A stretch of 64,000 bases of DNA from Rostrohypoxylon terebratum (Eukaryota > Ascomycota > Sordariomycetes > Xylariales > Hypoxylaceae), in NCBI GenBank assembly GCA_022497145.1, contig MU385967.1:26160-90159 (forward strand). Direction: 5' to 3'. This document shows, one piece after another, positions 35,601 through 45,977 of this stretch (position 1 is its first letter; every line of letters starts with the position of its first letter). Made by a program: the position numbers and the translations under genes. Under the pieces are notes generated by a model. That model made no database searches. It had not been told where the DNA came from and was given only the letters and a program-made list of their open reading frames with translations.

Positions 35601-36622
35601 TAATGCTATTCGTTTGTGATTTAAGATACTTTGTTGCGGTTTCTGCGAATAGATGTGATAAACTGCAGCATGGCCGAACGACGCGTCAGCTCCGTCTACA
35701 CGTTTGACTGATCGACGGAGGGGTCTAAGCCTCAAGCGAGCGTTCTTTATCACGATGCTGAAACTATCTCATTGATCTAAGCCACTCTCATACGCCCGAT
35801 TGCAACATCCTTGGGAAGCCCTCAAAAAGCAAAATTCTGTGTAGTCCTTGGCGGCAATTTGGCCCGCTTGCCGCCTTCCGAGAGGCGTTCGCCTGGAGAC
35901 AGTATCCGATGCTTGAATGACGATGCTGAAGATATTCTATCCACGCCCGTTGAAGCAAACCACTGTGGCGATCGCACTCGTAAACAATGATTAGATACGT
36001 CCAGGTGGATGAGGACTATTGAAATATCATAGGTCTCGATTTATTTAGTTCCACGGTTCTTATGCGTTTGGATACAGTGTACCTTCCGTTCCAAACCAAC
36101 GCAGCGTCCTTCAAACATCTTGGCTGGTGTATACGGTGGGTTGGGTAGGCTCCTCGCGGTGCATGGCATACTTGGCATTTTTGTCATGCCGTCTTTGGGT
36201 TAGCGAAATATGTTTATCTTGCCAACTCACCCCACATCGGGTCTCAACTGTCGTCAAAGCATAGGTCGTCTTACAGCACACTAGTAGTGTGACTGAATAG
36301 TAGTAGGTAGAGATGGAAACGATAAATCCCTCTTGACAACTAAGAAGTTATTGGGCCTAGACACGTCCAATCTTAGCATTGATCGAGCTAAGAGGGTCGC
36401 GGTACAAGGCTGCAGCTTCTGCATGACTACTCTATTCGTATTTCTGCATAGGAGGTAGGTATGGTGTCGTGGACAGCTAGGATGTAAACGTAATTCTGTT
36501 AAGATTCTAATCTCAAAGGATATCAAGTTATCACCATAGCTTACACTTGAAAAAAAAAAAAAAAGACCAGCCTCTTCTACCATCAAGGAACAGGCAACGC
36601 AGATCACCCACCGCCAAGGAAT
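32677..36622. other. Long gene-free region
   Basis: About 3.9 kb with no supportable gene. Frames of 133 codons (33665-34066) and less have no family resemblance. 34300-34900 is AT-rich and may be decayed repeat DNA, but I found no paired termini. The first few hundred bases (32680-33060) should contain the DUF1479 promoter; a GGATGG/GTATGG-type purine-rich stretch lies near 32819-32890. Confidence 0.4.
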
Positions 36623-38218
36623 TTATATAAATCCTTCCACGGCCTTCCAGAAACCTTCCGGGTTCTCGCACATAGGCAAGTGTCCCGCCTTCGGAACAAC
36701 AGCCAGCTTAGTGCCAGTCTTGCCCACCTTATCCTTGAACCCGTCCATAGCCTTGACCAAAGCCCCCTTCCCATCCGCTTCTCCCACGACCAATAAGCTG
36801 GGGAGCCGGCTCTCCTTCAGCTCGGGCACCATGTCGTAGTTCCACAGCGCCTGGCACCCGGTCTTGAAGCCCTCGACGTTATTTCCCGCGACCATCTCCT
36901 CCACCCAGCGCGCCGTGTCCGGCTTCTTCGTCAGCGTGTCGGGGTGGCACCAGCGCTCCACCGTCTGCTTCGCCAGCTCCTTCATCCCGTCCGGGCCCTC
37001 CGCGACGGCGATGCGGTCCTTCCACGCCTGCGTGTTGGCGGGACTAGACGCGGCGTTGAAGTCACACGCGATGAATCTGTTCAGCCGATCCGGGTGGTCG
37101 AGCGCGAACCGCATCGTCGTGGCCCCGCCCATCGACACGCCTATCAGGGTATCCAGCTTCGCGATGCGCAGCCCGGCCATCACGTAGCTCAGGTCGTCCG
37201 ACAGCAGGTCCAGGGTAGTGGGGCGCGGGAACGGCACGGCGTTGCGTCCGCGGAAGTCGTACCGCAGGATCTTGTATTTAGGGCGCTGCTTCTTGAGGAT
37301 CTGGATGAAGGGGTCCCACATGTGGAACGACGTCAGCAGAGAGTTCACGAAGGCGATGACCGGCGCCTTCGGGTCCGGGTTCCCTTCGAGCCTATACGGG
37401 ACCGCGAGACGGTCCGATAGCGTGAGTGTGAAGTCGATCACCGCGTTGGAGGTCACGGAGAGATTGTTGGGATCGCCCGGTCCGAAACTAGACGCGTCGC
37501 CGCCGAGCTTGGCCAAGTTCTCCAAGTCCCGCGGCACCGACCCGAAGACGTAGAATAGCGAGTACACCCGCTGCCTTGTCAAGTCCGCGAACTTCTGCAC
37601 TTCGGCCCATCCCGGCGTGCTTTCGGCCATGTTGTTCGCTACATTGCCGAGCCTGTTCTCGTTGGAGAAATCGTGCAGAACGATAAAGGAGGTAGGTGCT
37701 CCGATCTCCAGACTAGATGTCCTGAGGATCCGCGATCGCAGCCAGCCGGGTACTCTTGATAGCATGTCTACGTGATCTTCGAACCATTTCTGCGTCTTGG
37801 CCTCCGCGTTAGCTACTTTCTTGAGCTTGAGCTCGACCGTAAATAGGGCCACGCGCTCGGCCTCGCCATCCGTTATGTGCCCGCTAGGGATAAATAGTTG
37901 AGACTGCTTCGTAGACACCAAGTCCCAGAAGTGCCTCTCCACGTCTACCTTGGCGATGGTCGCGGCCTCGTGAGCTGAGCGTTTCTCCCGCAGCTCCTTG
38001 TACATGTCAGTTTCTAGCAGCGGCATAGACGTTACATTGTAGGTGGCTAGAAATTCGGGCTTCTTGCCGTCGGCGGCCCGATAGCGAAGCCCGTTTTGGA
38101 AGAACGGCAACCGAAGCCTAGTCGGGCCATGCTCGTTATTATACCATTCGTGGAATTGTGCTAGCGGCAGCTCAGGTCGAGGCTGCATGGTCACGTAGAG
38201 CATGCCGGGGTTAGCCAT
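36623..38218 (-). CDS. EthD-like / alpha-beta hydrolase fusion enzyme
   Basis: Intronless, 531 aa, start at MANPGMLYVT. Residues 1-105 form an EthD-like dimeric ferredoxin fold (FHEWYNNEHGPTRLRLPFF, GLRYRAADGKKPEFLATY), and residues about 120-235 look like a second half of the same type (ERVALFTVELKLKK, GWLRSRILRTSSL, FIVLHDFSNENRLG). Residues about 260-531 are an alpha/beta hydrolase resembling 3-oxoadipate enol-lactonases: nucleophile elbow G-V-S362-M-G-G, candidate acid D482 (VVGEADG), and His513 in KAGHLPMCENPEGFW. The fusion suggests a cytosolic hydrolase of a lactone or ester, with the EthD part binding or shielding an aromatic or polyketide-like substrate; the substrate is not readable. 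It lies 1.65 kb from a divergent MFS exporter gene with a Zn2Cys6 gene behind it, which suggests a small catabolic or detoxification cassette. Confidence 0.87.
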   Translation of the reverse strand: MANPGMLYVTMQPRPELPLAQFHEWYNNEHGPTRLRLPFFQNGLRYRAADGKKPEFLATYNVTSMPLLETDMYKELREKRSAHEAATIAKVDVERHFWDLVSTKQSQLFIPSGHITDGEAERVALFTVELKLKKVANAEAKTQKWFEDHVDMLSRVPGWLRSRILRTSSLEIGAPTSFIVLHDFSNENRLGNVANNMAESTPGWAEVQKFADLTRQRVYSLFYVFGSVPRDLENLAKLGGDASSFGPGDPNNLSVTSNAVIDFTLTLSDRLAVPYRLEGNPDPKAPVIAFVNSLLTSFHMWDPFIQILKKQRPKYKILRYDFRGRNAVPFPRPTTLDLLSDDLSYVMAGLRIAKLDTLIGVSMGGATTMRFALDHPDRLNRFIACDFNAASSPANTQAWKDRIAVAEGPDGMKELAKQTVERWCHPDTLTKKPDTARWVEEMVAGNNVEGFKTGCQALWNYDMVPELKESRLPSLLVVGEADGKGALVKAMDGFKDKVGKTGTKLAVVPKAGHLPMCENPEGFWKAVEGFI

Positions 38219-39871
38219 GATGTTTGACTTCTCCTGTCTCCTGTCGCTCCGCGATGGTACTGAGGTGTCATTAGCTGTCTATCTATTTTGGTGTTTCCCG
38301 AGTTGCGAATGAGGTCGCAGCACGGGGTAACGAGATATGTGCTTACCAGATGTGTGGAGAGGGTTACTTCAACCCCAATTTTGCAATATCCAATGCCTTG
38401 AATTTTTTCTCGATTTCTTCGATCACGGGTTCAGTTTTTACGCACGAGTCAGCAAACAAAGTTGCTTTGGGGAAGTGATGAAATTGTTCTAGAATCACTA
38501 GAAATCTAACCACCCATTCGGTTGAGAGCCTCAAGCAATTGAATGTTTATTTTTTTATTTTCCCACGGCAACTCGTCGGCAGATAAGAGAAACCTGGAAA
38601 AATACGAAGTGGAGTTGAAGGAAGTCGCAAGGTCGCGAGGTCGCAGATGGTCGCAAAAAAACACTATGGAATATCGTCACCCCGATATCCCAGCACCGAC
38701 TAAAATACCTAGAAAAAAATGCTGGAAAGCACGCGCCAACGTCGTATAAAGTTGTCTTAATCAATCTAGGTCTTGGCGCAACTGAATATATGACCATTAT
38801 GACGAATATATCCTGCTTTTCCTTCTTTACCCCCAGCTAGCCTCGCGCTCAAGCGTGCAACTTGAGACTGAGCCCTACATGACCTACATGACACTAAGCC
38901 CTTACCAATACTGATATGGGAATAGCTATCGCCGGCAATCTAATTTAGTTAGAGATGGCGTTAATGGTCAGTATCCCAACATATGTAGGCGAGCTTTTAG
39001 GCGTGTAAGCTCAGCTATGATAGCTCTGCTGTACTAGCCCTACTACCTGTAGATAGGTACCCTGTAGGTAGGTAGGTAGGTAGGTAGGTACATGTAAGCT
39101 CATTTCATTGGTACAATACAATGCAATACAGCTATGTATAGCACTGCAGTGTCGGCATCACTGACGTAGCATTGAAAGATAAGGAGGAAGTTTGCACGTG
39201 CTAATCGTAGTTTGTGGTGAATTCGAAGAATGAATGACAAATGATGGAGAAATTGGCCCGGATCGAAGCAGTTGGGCATCGTCGTAAGGTAGAAAAAGCG
39301 ACCAGGAGCTCTTGTCAGCGACAGGATGTACCACAGGTCTAAATATGATTCCGGCATGGTTAGCTTCTAGAAAACATCCGATTTCTCGACAGATGCGGAA
39401 ATGGCATCCCGATCCTCGGGGTCAGCGAGGAACCCCATGATTGGTTAGCCAGATACCCCTGGCTCGTTCGAACTCAGCTCAGCGACTCGTCCAGGTCCCA
39501 AATCGTGGGTAGCAAACAAGGTGACGATCTTCGGTCGAACATTGTAACCTAAGTATTGTAAGTATGTCAGCGCAGCAGGAAAACCTTCCGATGCGGTTTG
39601 CCAAGCCTTCAAAAACCATCCGAACGGAAGTTATTTCGTCTGCGTAATAACGGCGTGAGCGCCGAGGATCACGAAATGCTTCCCTATTGGAAGTTTTTGC
39701 ATTTCCCATCTCGAGACAGGAATCTTCATTATTTTTTTTCTTCTTTTTGTAAAAAGTATTTAAACAAACCTGAGCAATGGCTTCAATAGCACGTGGTTGT
39801 AGGGTCTTCCCTAGCGTCCGAGCAGCGATTAGGGTGATCCTTGAACACGATTCAAGCGAAAAGAGTGCAAA
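38219..39871. other. Divergent promoter region
   Basis: About 1.65 kb between the divergent hydrolase and transporter genes. It contains a GTAG microsatellite (39064-39090) and, about 250 bp before the transporter start, TCCGAACGGA at 39619-39628, an everted CCG/CGG pair of the kind Zn2Cys6 dimers bind. Antisense frames here have no known product. Confidence 0.4.
39064..39090. repeat. (GTAG)n microsatellite
   Basis: About seven uninterrupted GTAG units between the divergent hydrolase and transporter genes. Simple repeat. Confidence 0.9.
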
Positions 39872-41688
39872 ATGCAAACCGATTCGGCCTCAGCCGTGAC
39901 GACAAATCCAAAACACCAGAACTTACCAAAAAATGTAGAGGATGGCGTGGACGCGCAGGCTTCTGGAATCCCTAGAGAGAGACGGCGAAGAGACTATCGA
40001 TTCTGGGCCATTATGGTAGCGCTGTGCATAGTGTCTCTGCTATCCGCAGCTGAAAACACTGTCGTCGTCACATCCCTGCCTACGATTGTCGAGAAGCTCC
40101 AGGTCGGCCAGGACTATGTATGGATTAGCAATGTGTTTTTCTTGACGAGGTGGGTAAATTGTCTAATACCCCTTAAAACCGGAATGTCTCGCTCTTTAAA
40201 TGACCTCCAGTATACATGACTAATTCGTACGATGGGATAAAGTGCGGCCGTACAACCTCTCTGTGGACAATTGTCCAATCTATTCGGCCGGCGCCATCTT
40301 GCCCTATCAATCGTAGTTATTTATATCCTTGGTAGCGGAATATGTGGTGGTGCAAGGAACCCAGCGATGCTCATCGCTGGCAGGGCTGTCCAGGGAGCTG
40401 GATCTGGCGGTACGATCGAGCTTCTCCAAACACAGTGTTACCTAATATTCAATTCAATTAATATCTCCTAGGGATTAATATGATCATCGATGTCATTATA
40501 TCCGATCTCGTCCCCCTAAGACAACGCGGAAACTTCAACGCCATCATCCTAGCAGTGTACGGTATCGGGACGACTCTGGGACCGTTCATCGGCGGAGTAA
40601 TCGTCGAAAACACTTCCTGGAGATGGGTCTTTTATATCAACTTGCCCATCGGAGCTGTGGCACTCATACTCCTATTTCTGTTCCTCCGCGTCAATTGGGA
40701 TAAATCCGCGACGGCCTACGAGAAGATTCGCCGACTTGACTATATCGGAAATGGAATTTTAATCGCGTCTACCGTCTCGATTTTGATCGCATTGACATGG
40801 GCAGATGTGGTGTACCCTTGGGATGCGTGGCATATTCTTGTGCCTCTGCTTCTTGGGGTCAGCGGGATGATGCTATTCGTGGCGTTTGAAGGCTTGCCGT
40901 TCGTAGCGGAGCCGGTAATGCCACTGCGATTATTCAACAATCGCACCGCAATCATCGTATATATCGCGACCTTTCTGAATTCGCTTCAGAATTACTGGGC
41001 ATTTTTCTTCATCCCACTTTATTTCCAGGCGGTTAAGTTAGCTTCGCCCGCAAAGTCTGGGGTTAACTTGCTAGTGTTCAGTCTTGTAGGTATACCCGCA
41101 GCGGCGATCGCGTTGGTGGTCTTGTCCAAATGGGGTCGGTACAAGATTCTTCATATTATCGGCTCTGGTATGTTCACCCTTGGAATAGGGTTATTCAGCA
41201 TCGTGGATCAAAACACTAGCACGGCTGCTTGGGTTTGGATTAACATTGCGATGGCATTGGGAACAAGCGTGGTAGTGACTACACTACTCCCTGCTTTCCA
41301 AGCATCAATTCAGGAAGCCGATCAGGCGGCCGCGACAGCTAGCTGGGCTTTCATTCGAAGTTTTGGTAACATATGGGGTGTGGCAATCTCGGCGGCTATA
41401 TTCAACACCTTCGTTGCCAAGTACGCGCCGCTCGTTGACGATGACAGGGCCAGACAATTGTTGACCTCTGGAAACGCCTACTCTAGCGCAACTAAGGCTT
41501 TCGTAGAATCATTCGAAGAGCCCGTTCGACAGCAGATCCGTACAGTATTTACTTTGGCTCTTCATAAGGTATTTCTGATCGGTGTGCCGTTCATCGGGGT
41601 TGTCTTCATCTTGACTCTCTTCGAAAAGGAGATCAAGCTAAGGACAGAACTGAAGACCGAATATGGTCTCGAAGAACCGGAAAATTGA
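39872..41688 (+). CDS. MFS drug:H+ antiporter, DHA2-like (14 TM)
   Basis: Three exons, 39872..40149, 40243..40409 and 40472..41688, give 553 aa; introns gtgggt..aaag and gtacga..ctag restore the frame exactly at FFLTR/SAAVQPLCGQL and GAGSG/GINM. A basic cytosolic N-terminus precedes the first helix. Family motifs are present: motif A-like GQLSNLFGRRHLA, motif C-like GTTLGPFIGGVIVENTSWRW with the following YINLPIGAVALI, and the AQ-type helix GRAVQGAGSGG. Fourteen helices are expected. Members export toxins, antifungals or endogenous metabolites at the plasma membrane. It starts divergently from the EthD-hydrolase gene and is followed 479 bp later on the same strand by a Zn2Cys6 regulator, the usual arrangement of a detoxification or metabolite-export unit. 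Confidence 0.9.
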
Positions 41689-42167
41689 TAGCAACAAACA
41701 AATAAGATATCCGGTATCTTTTGAAATATCGTACTTAGATGAAAAAATGTTACTGTTGCAATGATAATAGGAACTGATCGGCCAGAATATTGAATATTTG
41801 TGATATTGTAGCTGAGTCCTAGGGAATAACCCACGGAATATTTCTTATAAGAGCTGCAGTCCTTACTCCGGCGAACACCCAACTCGTATTGGCTACCGGG
41901 CAGATGAATTAGGCAACAGAATAGAGCGATCAAGAGCCTTAGAGCCTGTGCGAAATCGTGGCTTAGCGGGTTTAAGCGGGCGGCATTGCTACATGTACCT
42001 ACGGTATAAGGCAATCGGACTTCAATCCCACCGTCCTGGTCCGATTACATGATGAAACTTCTCCTTTTTCCCATTCATTTTCGATCCCGCCAAATTATCC
42101 AACCCTATTTCGTATAAATTCATTTACATAATCGCCGATCCTTGACTCAACAAGTGTGGTCGTGAAC
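41689..42167. other. Spacer between transporter and regulator genes
   Basis: 479 bp containing the transporter 3' end and the regulator promoter. The only notable structure is the inverted repeat described at 42013-42046. Confidence 0.45.
42013..42046. promoter_or_regulatory. Perfect inverted repeat AATCGGAC-N18-GTCCGATT
   Basis: 8-bp perfect arms at 42013-42020 and 42039-42046, spaced by 18 bp and ending 121 bp before the ATG of the Zn2Cys6 gene. The arms contain CGG/CCG triplets in the inverted orientation that dimeric Zn2Cys6 proteins recognise, so it is a candidate autoregulatory site. This is inference from sequence symmetry and position. Confidence 0.4.
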
Positions 42168-43575
42168 ATGGCGACGACTACTCCCCATGCCAGATCGAGT
42201 CTACGACGTACCGCCTGTGACCGGTATATTCCCTATACCTATCCTAACATGTCCTGTATCTCTAGTATCTGTGTTTAACATCTTATGAGATAGATGTCGG
42301 CATTCGAAGTTGAAATGTTTCCGTGACGAGAACCAACTGAAATGCGCTCGTTGCTTACGACTCGAGCTACACTGCGAGGTTGCGCCGGCCAAACCTCCAG
42401 GACGGCCTCGAAAATCCGCCTCGGTTCCCGCTGCGGTTGCTGAGTTGGCAGAAAATACGGATATCACGTCTCTCCAGATCCTAGAAGGTGGATCCCAAAG
42501 TACCGGGGAAGAAGAAGCACAGCTTGGCTTGTCGCAAAGTCAGACCGCCGATGATCCTCAACCGTTGAGTTTCGGCCATCCTCCTTTCACGTCTCATAAC
42601 GACGTCAATGGGTTCATCCTCGCGTTGATGCCGCAAAATTCCGAGCCAAGAGTCCCTGAGTCTAAAATGCCCGAGTGGTACGAGACGAGCTGCTTTGACC
42701 CCGGCTCTGCTCCGAGCCGAGATCCTCTCGAAGTTCATAGTCTCTTCACCGCGAAATTAGATCGACAAGAGTGTATTAAGGAACTTTCCCAGCTCAACGT
42801 GGACCTCCATGTTCTAGTTGATGCTTTGCAAGAGCTAGAAAGTGGTGGAAACCTCAACTTCTCCGCGTTCTGCGCACACTACCCTCCTCCAGCCGGCGAC
42901 GGAGTTTCCTTCGCCGAGAAGTTCCTCATCATGTCCCAGAGGTTCCAGCAAGCGATCACGAATCTCAGCTGGGTTGTCAAGAATGACCCTAAACCATTGC
43001 AAGATACGAACCACGTTGAAGACGACACCGAGATGCCGCTCGACCCTTTACTAAACATCGAAGGACCGCTACCAGCATTCCTAAGCCAACGAGGAGAAAG
43101 CGAGCAAACAACACCTGGAGAGTTCGAAGGACCATCCGACCAAGGCGAGCTCCTCGAGACACCATTCGCCTGCCTCCTCGTCAGCTGCTACGTGCAACTG
43201 ATCCACCTCTGGGAGAGCATGTGGTTCCACGTCCGGCGGCGCACAAGCGGGCTCGACCACTCCGAGCTAACGTTATCAGACCCGAGCAAAGGGGTGCAGA
43301 TGGGCGCCTTCTACATCTTCAGCGGGCGTCTGCAGAGCATGTTCTTCTGCCAAGCCGTGCTCTATTTCCTCGACAACATCGACCGCGGGCTCTCCATCCT
43401 GCCCGAGCAGCGGGACCAAGGCGTTCGCGGTCTGCTCTCGCACCCCCGACACTTCGACTTTTTGCAGAGGGAGCTCGGCGGGAAGGTGACGAAGGGCGAG
43501 AGCGAGCGCGTGCGCGCGCTCAAGGATATGGTTGAGAAGACGAGGGTCTTTACCCTTAATGATGTCGGGTGGTGA
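42168..43575 (+). CDS. Zn2Cys6 transcription factor
   Basis: Two exons, 42168..42223 and 42294..43575, encode 445 aa; the 70-bp intron (gtatat..atag) interrupts the zinc cluster, a common position. The cluster is C17-x2-C20-x6-C27-x8-C36-x2-C39-x6-C46, followed by a Pro/Arg AT-hook-like stretch (PPGRPRK). The remaining region is about 380 residues, shorter than a full Fungal_trans domain, and resembles the C-terminal regulatory region of aflatoxin-regulator-like proteins only loosely: SCYVQLIHLWESMWFH, GRLQSMFFCQAVLYFL, REL..ALKDMVEKTR. Nuclear DNA-binding regulator, probably controlling the adjacent MFS gene and perhaps the EthD-hydrolase gene; that link is inferred from position. The 3' third is GC-biased. 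Confidence 0.83.
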
Positions 43576-44706
43576 ATTTTTACCTACCAACCTAGTACCT
43601 GCCTACTTCTTACATGTTCGCCGTCCACCCCGCGACGCGTGCTAACTCGGCCTCCTCTAAGTTCATTATTCCGCACCTGAATCAGCACGAGTAATATCCT
43701 CAAGACATGTCTTATGACCCGCGGCAAAAAGCCGCATTTCGGTGGAACCACTACGCCAAACTCTCTACTCAGCCCTCGGAGAGACACCCATGCCTGTAGG
43801 TGGTAGGCATGGGTTGAATTCTCGCCGACCTTTCGGGGGATTCGGTCGTTCCCCGGCTCGAAGATCCGAGACTAGACCGAATCTCCCACCGGCCGAAGGA
43901 ACACGACTCCTCTCACGAACACGCATTGGGTATTTACATTCGGTTAATGGCCTGTTGGGATATTAATTTGAAGTGTAACTGCCCATAAACGACTTTTCTG
44001 TCGTTAAATTGGGTATGCAGAGTGATGTACTACCCTTGGTTTAGGATATGGATATTCGGAAACCCCTCCACTTCTAAGACAATTAAAGAATACGAAGGAA
44101 GCATTACAATCCAAACTGGCAGAGCGGCTGTCTAGGAGTTATGTTTATGCCCATATACTCATCGCATGAGATACGGCCTTACTTATAACATAAACCTACA
44201 TAGATTTAGATGCTAGCCATGTATGGCAGATCAACAAACTCACCACTGCAATATATGATTAATAGTAATGAAACAACCCATCGAAGCTCACGGTTATAAA
44301 AGTCGATGGTGGCGGCAATCTTGTAGATTTAATCACGACGCCTTCTCTAGCCGAAGGCATATCGTGATTCGACAACGACAAGCTTGTAAAGCTATCTAGG
44401 TAATACATAATCTCAAGTTTTATAGGAAATCTTGAGTTTTAATGTATAAACCGAGTTTTCGTGCGATTTCTCTTTTTTTCATTACTCGTAAGCTGTGCCC
44501 CACGGACGCCATCCTTCCTCGCGAACTCCTATCGACCATAACGCCTGTAGCAGTTTGGGGGTATCAACACCTATAATCAGAGGAGTAGAACAAAGGGAAC
44601 ATTCCCAGGGCCCATTATGTATCCCTTGACAATTTTCTTTTGTCATCCGAAGTCGCCGTATAATGAAAAAAAAATGGTTGGTGGCATGAAGGAGTCATGC
44701 TTGGTA
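43576..44706. other. Intergenic spacer, no gene seen
   Basis: About 1.1 kb between the 3' ends of the Zn2Cys6 gene and the 2EXR gene. Only short frames; AT-rich around 44390-44490. Confidence 0.4.
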
Positions 44707-45977
44707 CTAGGCATTCAAAGAATGAGGTACCTCGATAGTAAACTCGAATTTGGATTTGCCGCCATCGCCAAATACGACGGGAAGTCCTCCGTACATTTTG
44801 GTGTCCCGTTTCGGGGTATCACTGATCTTTAGCTTCTTCATGTCTTCGGTGACACTGGTAATCCGGGTTCTGTGTCCCTTGTTACTGACACGGGTCGGTC
44901 TAGTTTCTTGTCGCTTGGGAGGGACCAACTCTTCGGCATCCCATTCGCATGTCAAGACCTTGAACTTGACCTTCTCCGGGTCTGATCGACCCCTATGACG
45001 CTTCTGGCAGTGTGTGATGTAATTATCACGGACCCAATCGAGGGTGCGGAAGACATGAGTGTTGACCTTGCAATGTTGGGGGTCAACCTCATAGTACGTG
45101 CGTCCTCCCTCGCCGCTGGCAAAGTGCTCTCCCTTATTGCCAAATGCTTAGGTACTCATGTTAATTTTGATCAATGGGCGTAGAAGCTTACAATTCACGT
45201 ACCTTGTTTCGCATAGACGCACGAGGTAGGCATGGATTTATCACGTTGCTTCCGAACTGCTAGGCAGTCCATGAAATAGAAAGTCTCGAGATTTTTGAAT
45301 AAAGCTGCGAACTCGTATGCATGTCGTGGACGGGTGTTATCATGGTTTCGATGAAAATTGTGGATAATACCACATGTACGACACACACGGCATTCTTCAT
45401 CCCACTTTGTGCTATATCGGATGGCCACACGTCGGATCTTGGCAAGCTGGTCTAAGTCCAGATGGTCCGCCCAGTAACCCAATGATCGAGACCATGAAGC
45501 ACCCGGATAATCAAAGCAGACGATATCGGAGGACTTGTCCAAGAGAACCAGGCGGCCATTGTCTAGAGTTAAATTTCCGGAGCGTGAAATCAAATTCTCT
45601 ACCAGATTCTTGGCCTCGTTGCAAGCTAACGATAATTGTGTGAAAGTCTTGTTCATGGTAAGATAATAAGACTTATCGGCTGCCGGGAACGGGAAGACCG
45701 GCTTGAGGGTACTGCTGAACTTTGCTCGCTTGGCATCTCTTCCAGGTTCGGGTTCGGACGTTAACGCACGATCCACGATACTGTCACCATCGTCGGTCGC
45801 GGAGTCTGAGTCGTCCATTACGGTGTCATCGTTATGTTCGAATTTGAGAAAATGTATTCCGGGTGTGTAAATAATCTCCTCCCATATTTGGTGCCGGATA
45901 TCAAATGGAAAATCCGCAAAGTATTTGAACCGTTGGAGGCTCGACGGTACGCCTAGGCGGACAGTAGAAGACGACAT
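44707..45977 (-). CDS. 2EXR-domain protein
   Basis: Minus strand, exons 45203..45977 and 44707..45104, 390 aa. Donor gtacgt is clear; the acceptor that keeps the frame is the GAGGGAG at the 45104 boundary, and a CCAG nine bases earlier in the reading direction would not, so that junction is less certain. Residues about 16-45 (YFADFPFDIRHQIWEEII) are the F-box-like 2EXR motif. An acidic insert (about 50-70) and the usual 2EXR-family body follow (LAKIRRVAIRY, FKNLETFYFMDC), including a Cys quartet, C-RVCRTCGI, that may bind metal. The C-terminal exon is basic and Lys/Arg-rich. 2EXR proteins are a large expanded family of filamentous ascomycetes with no assigned biochemical role; adaptor function by analogy with F-boxes is speculative. 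Confidence 0.8.
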
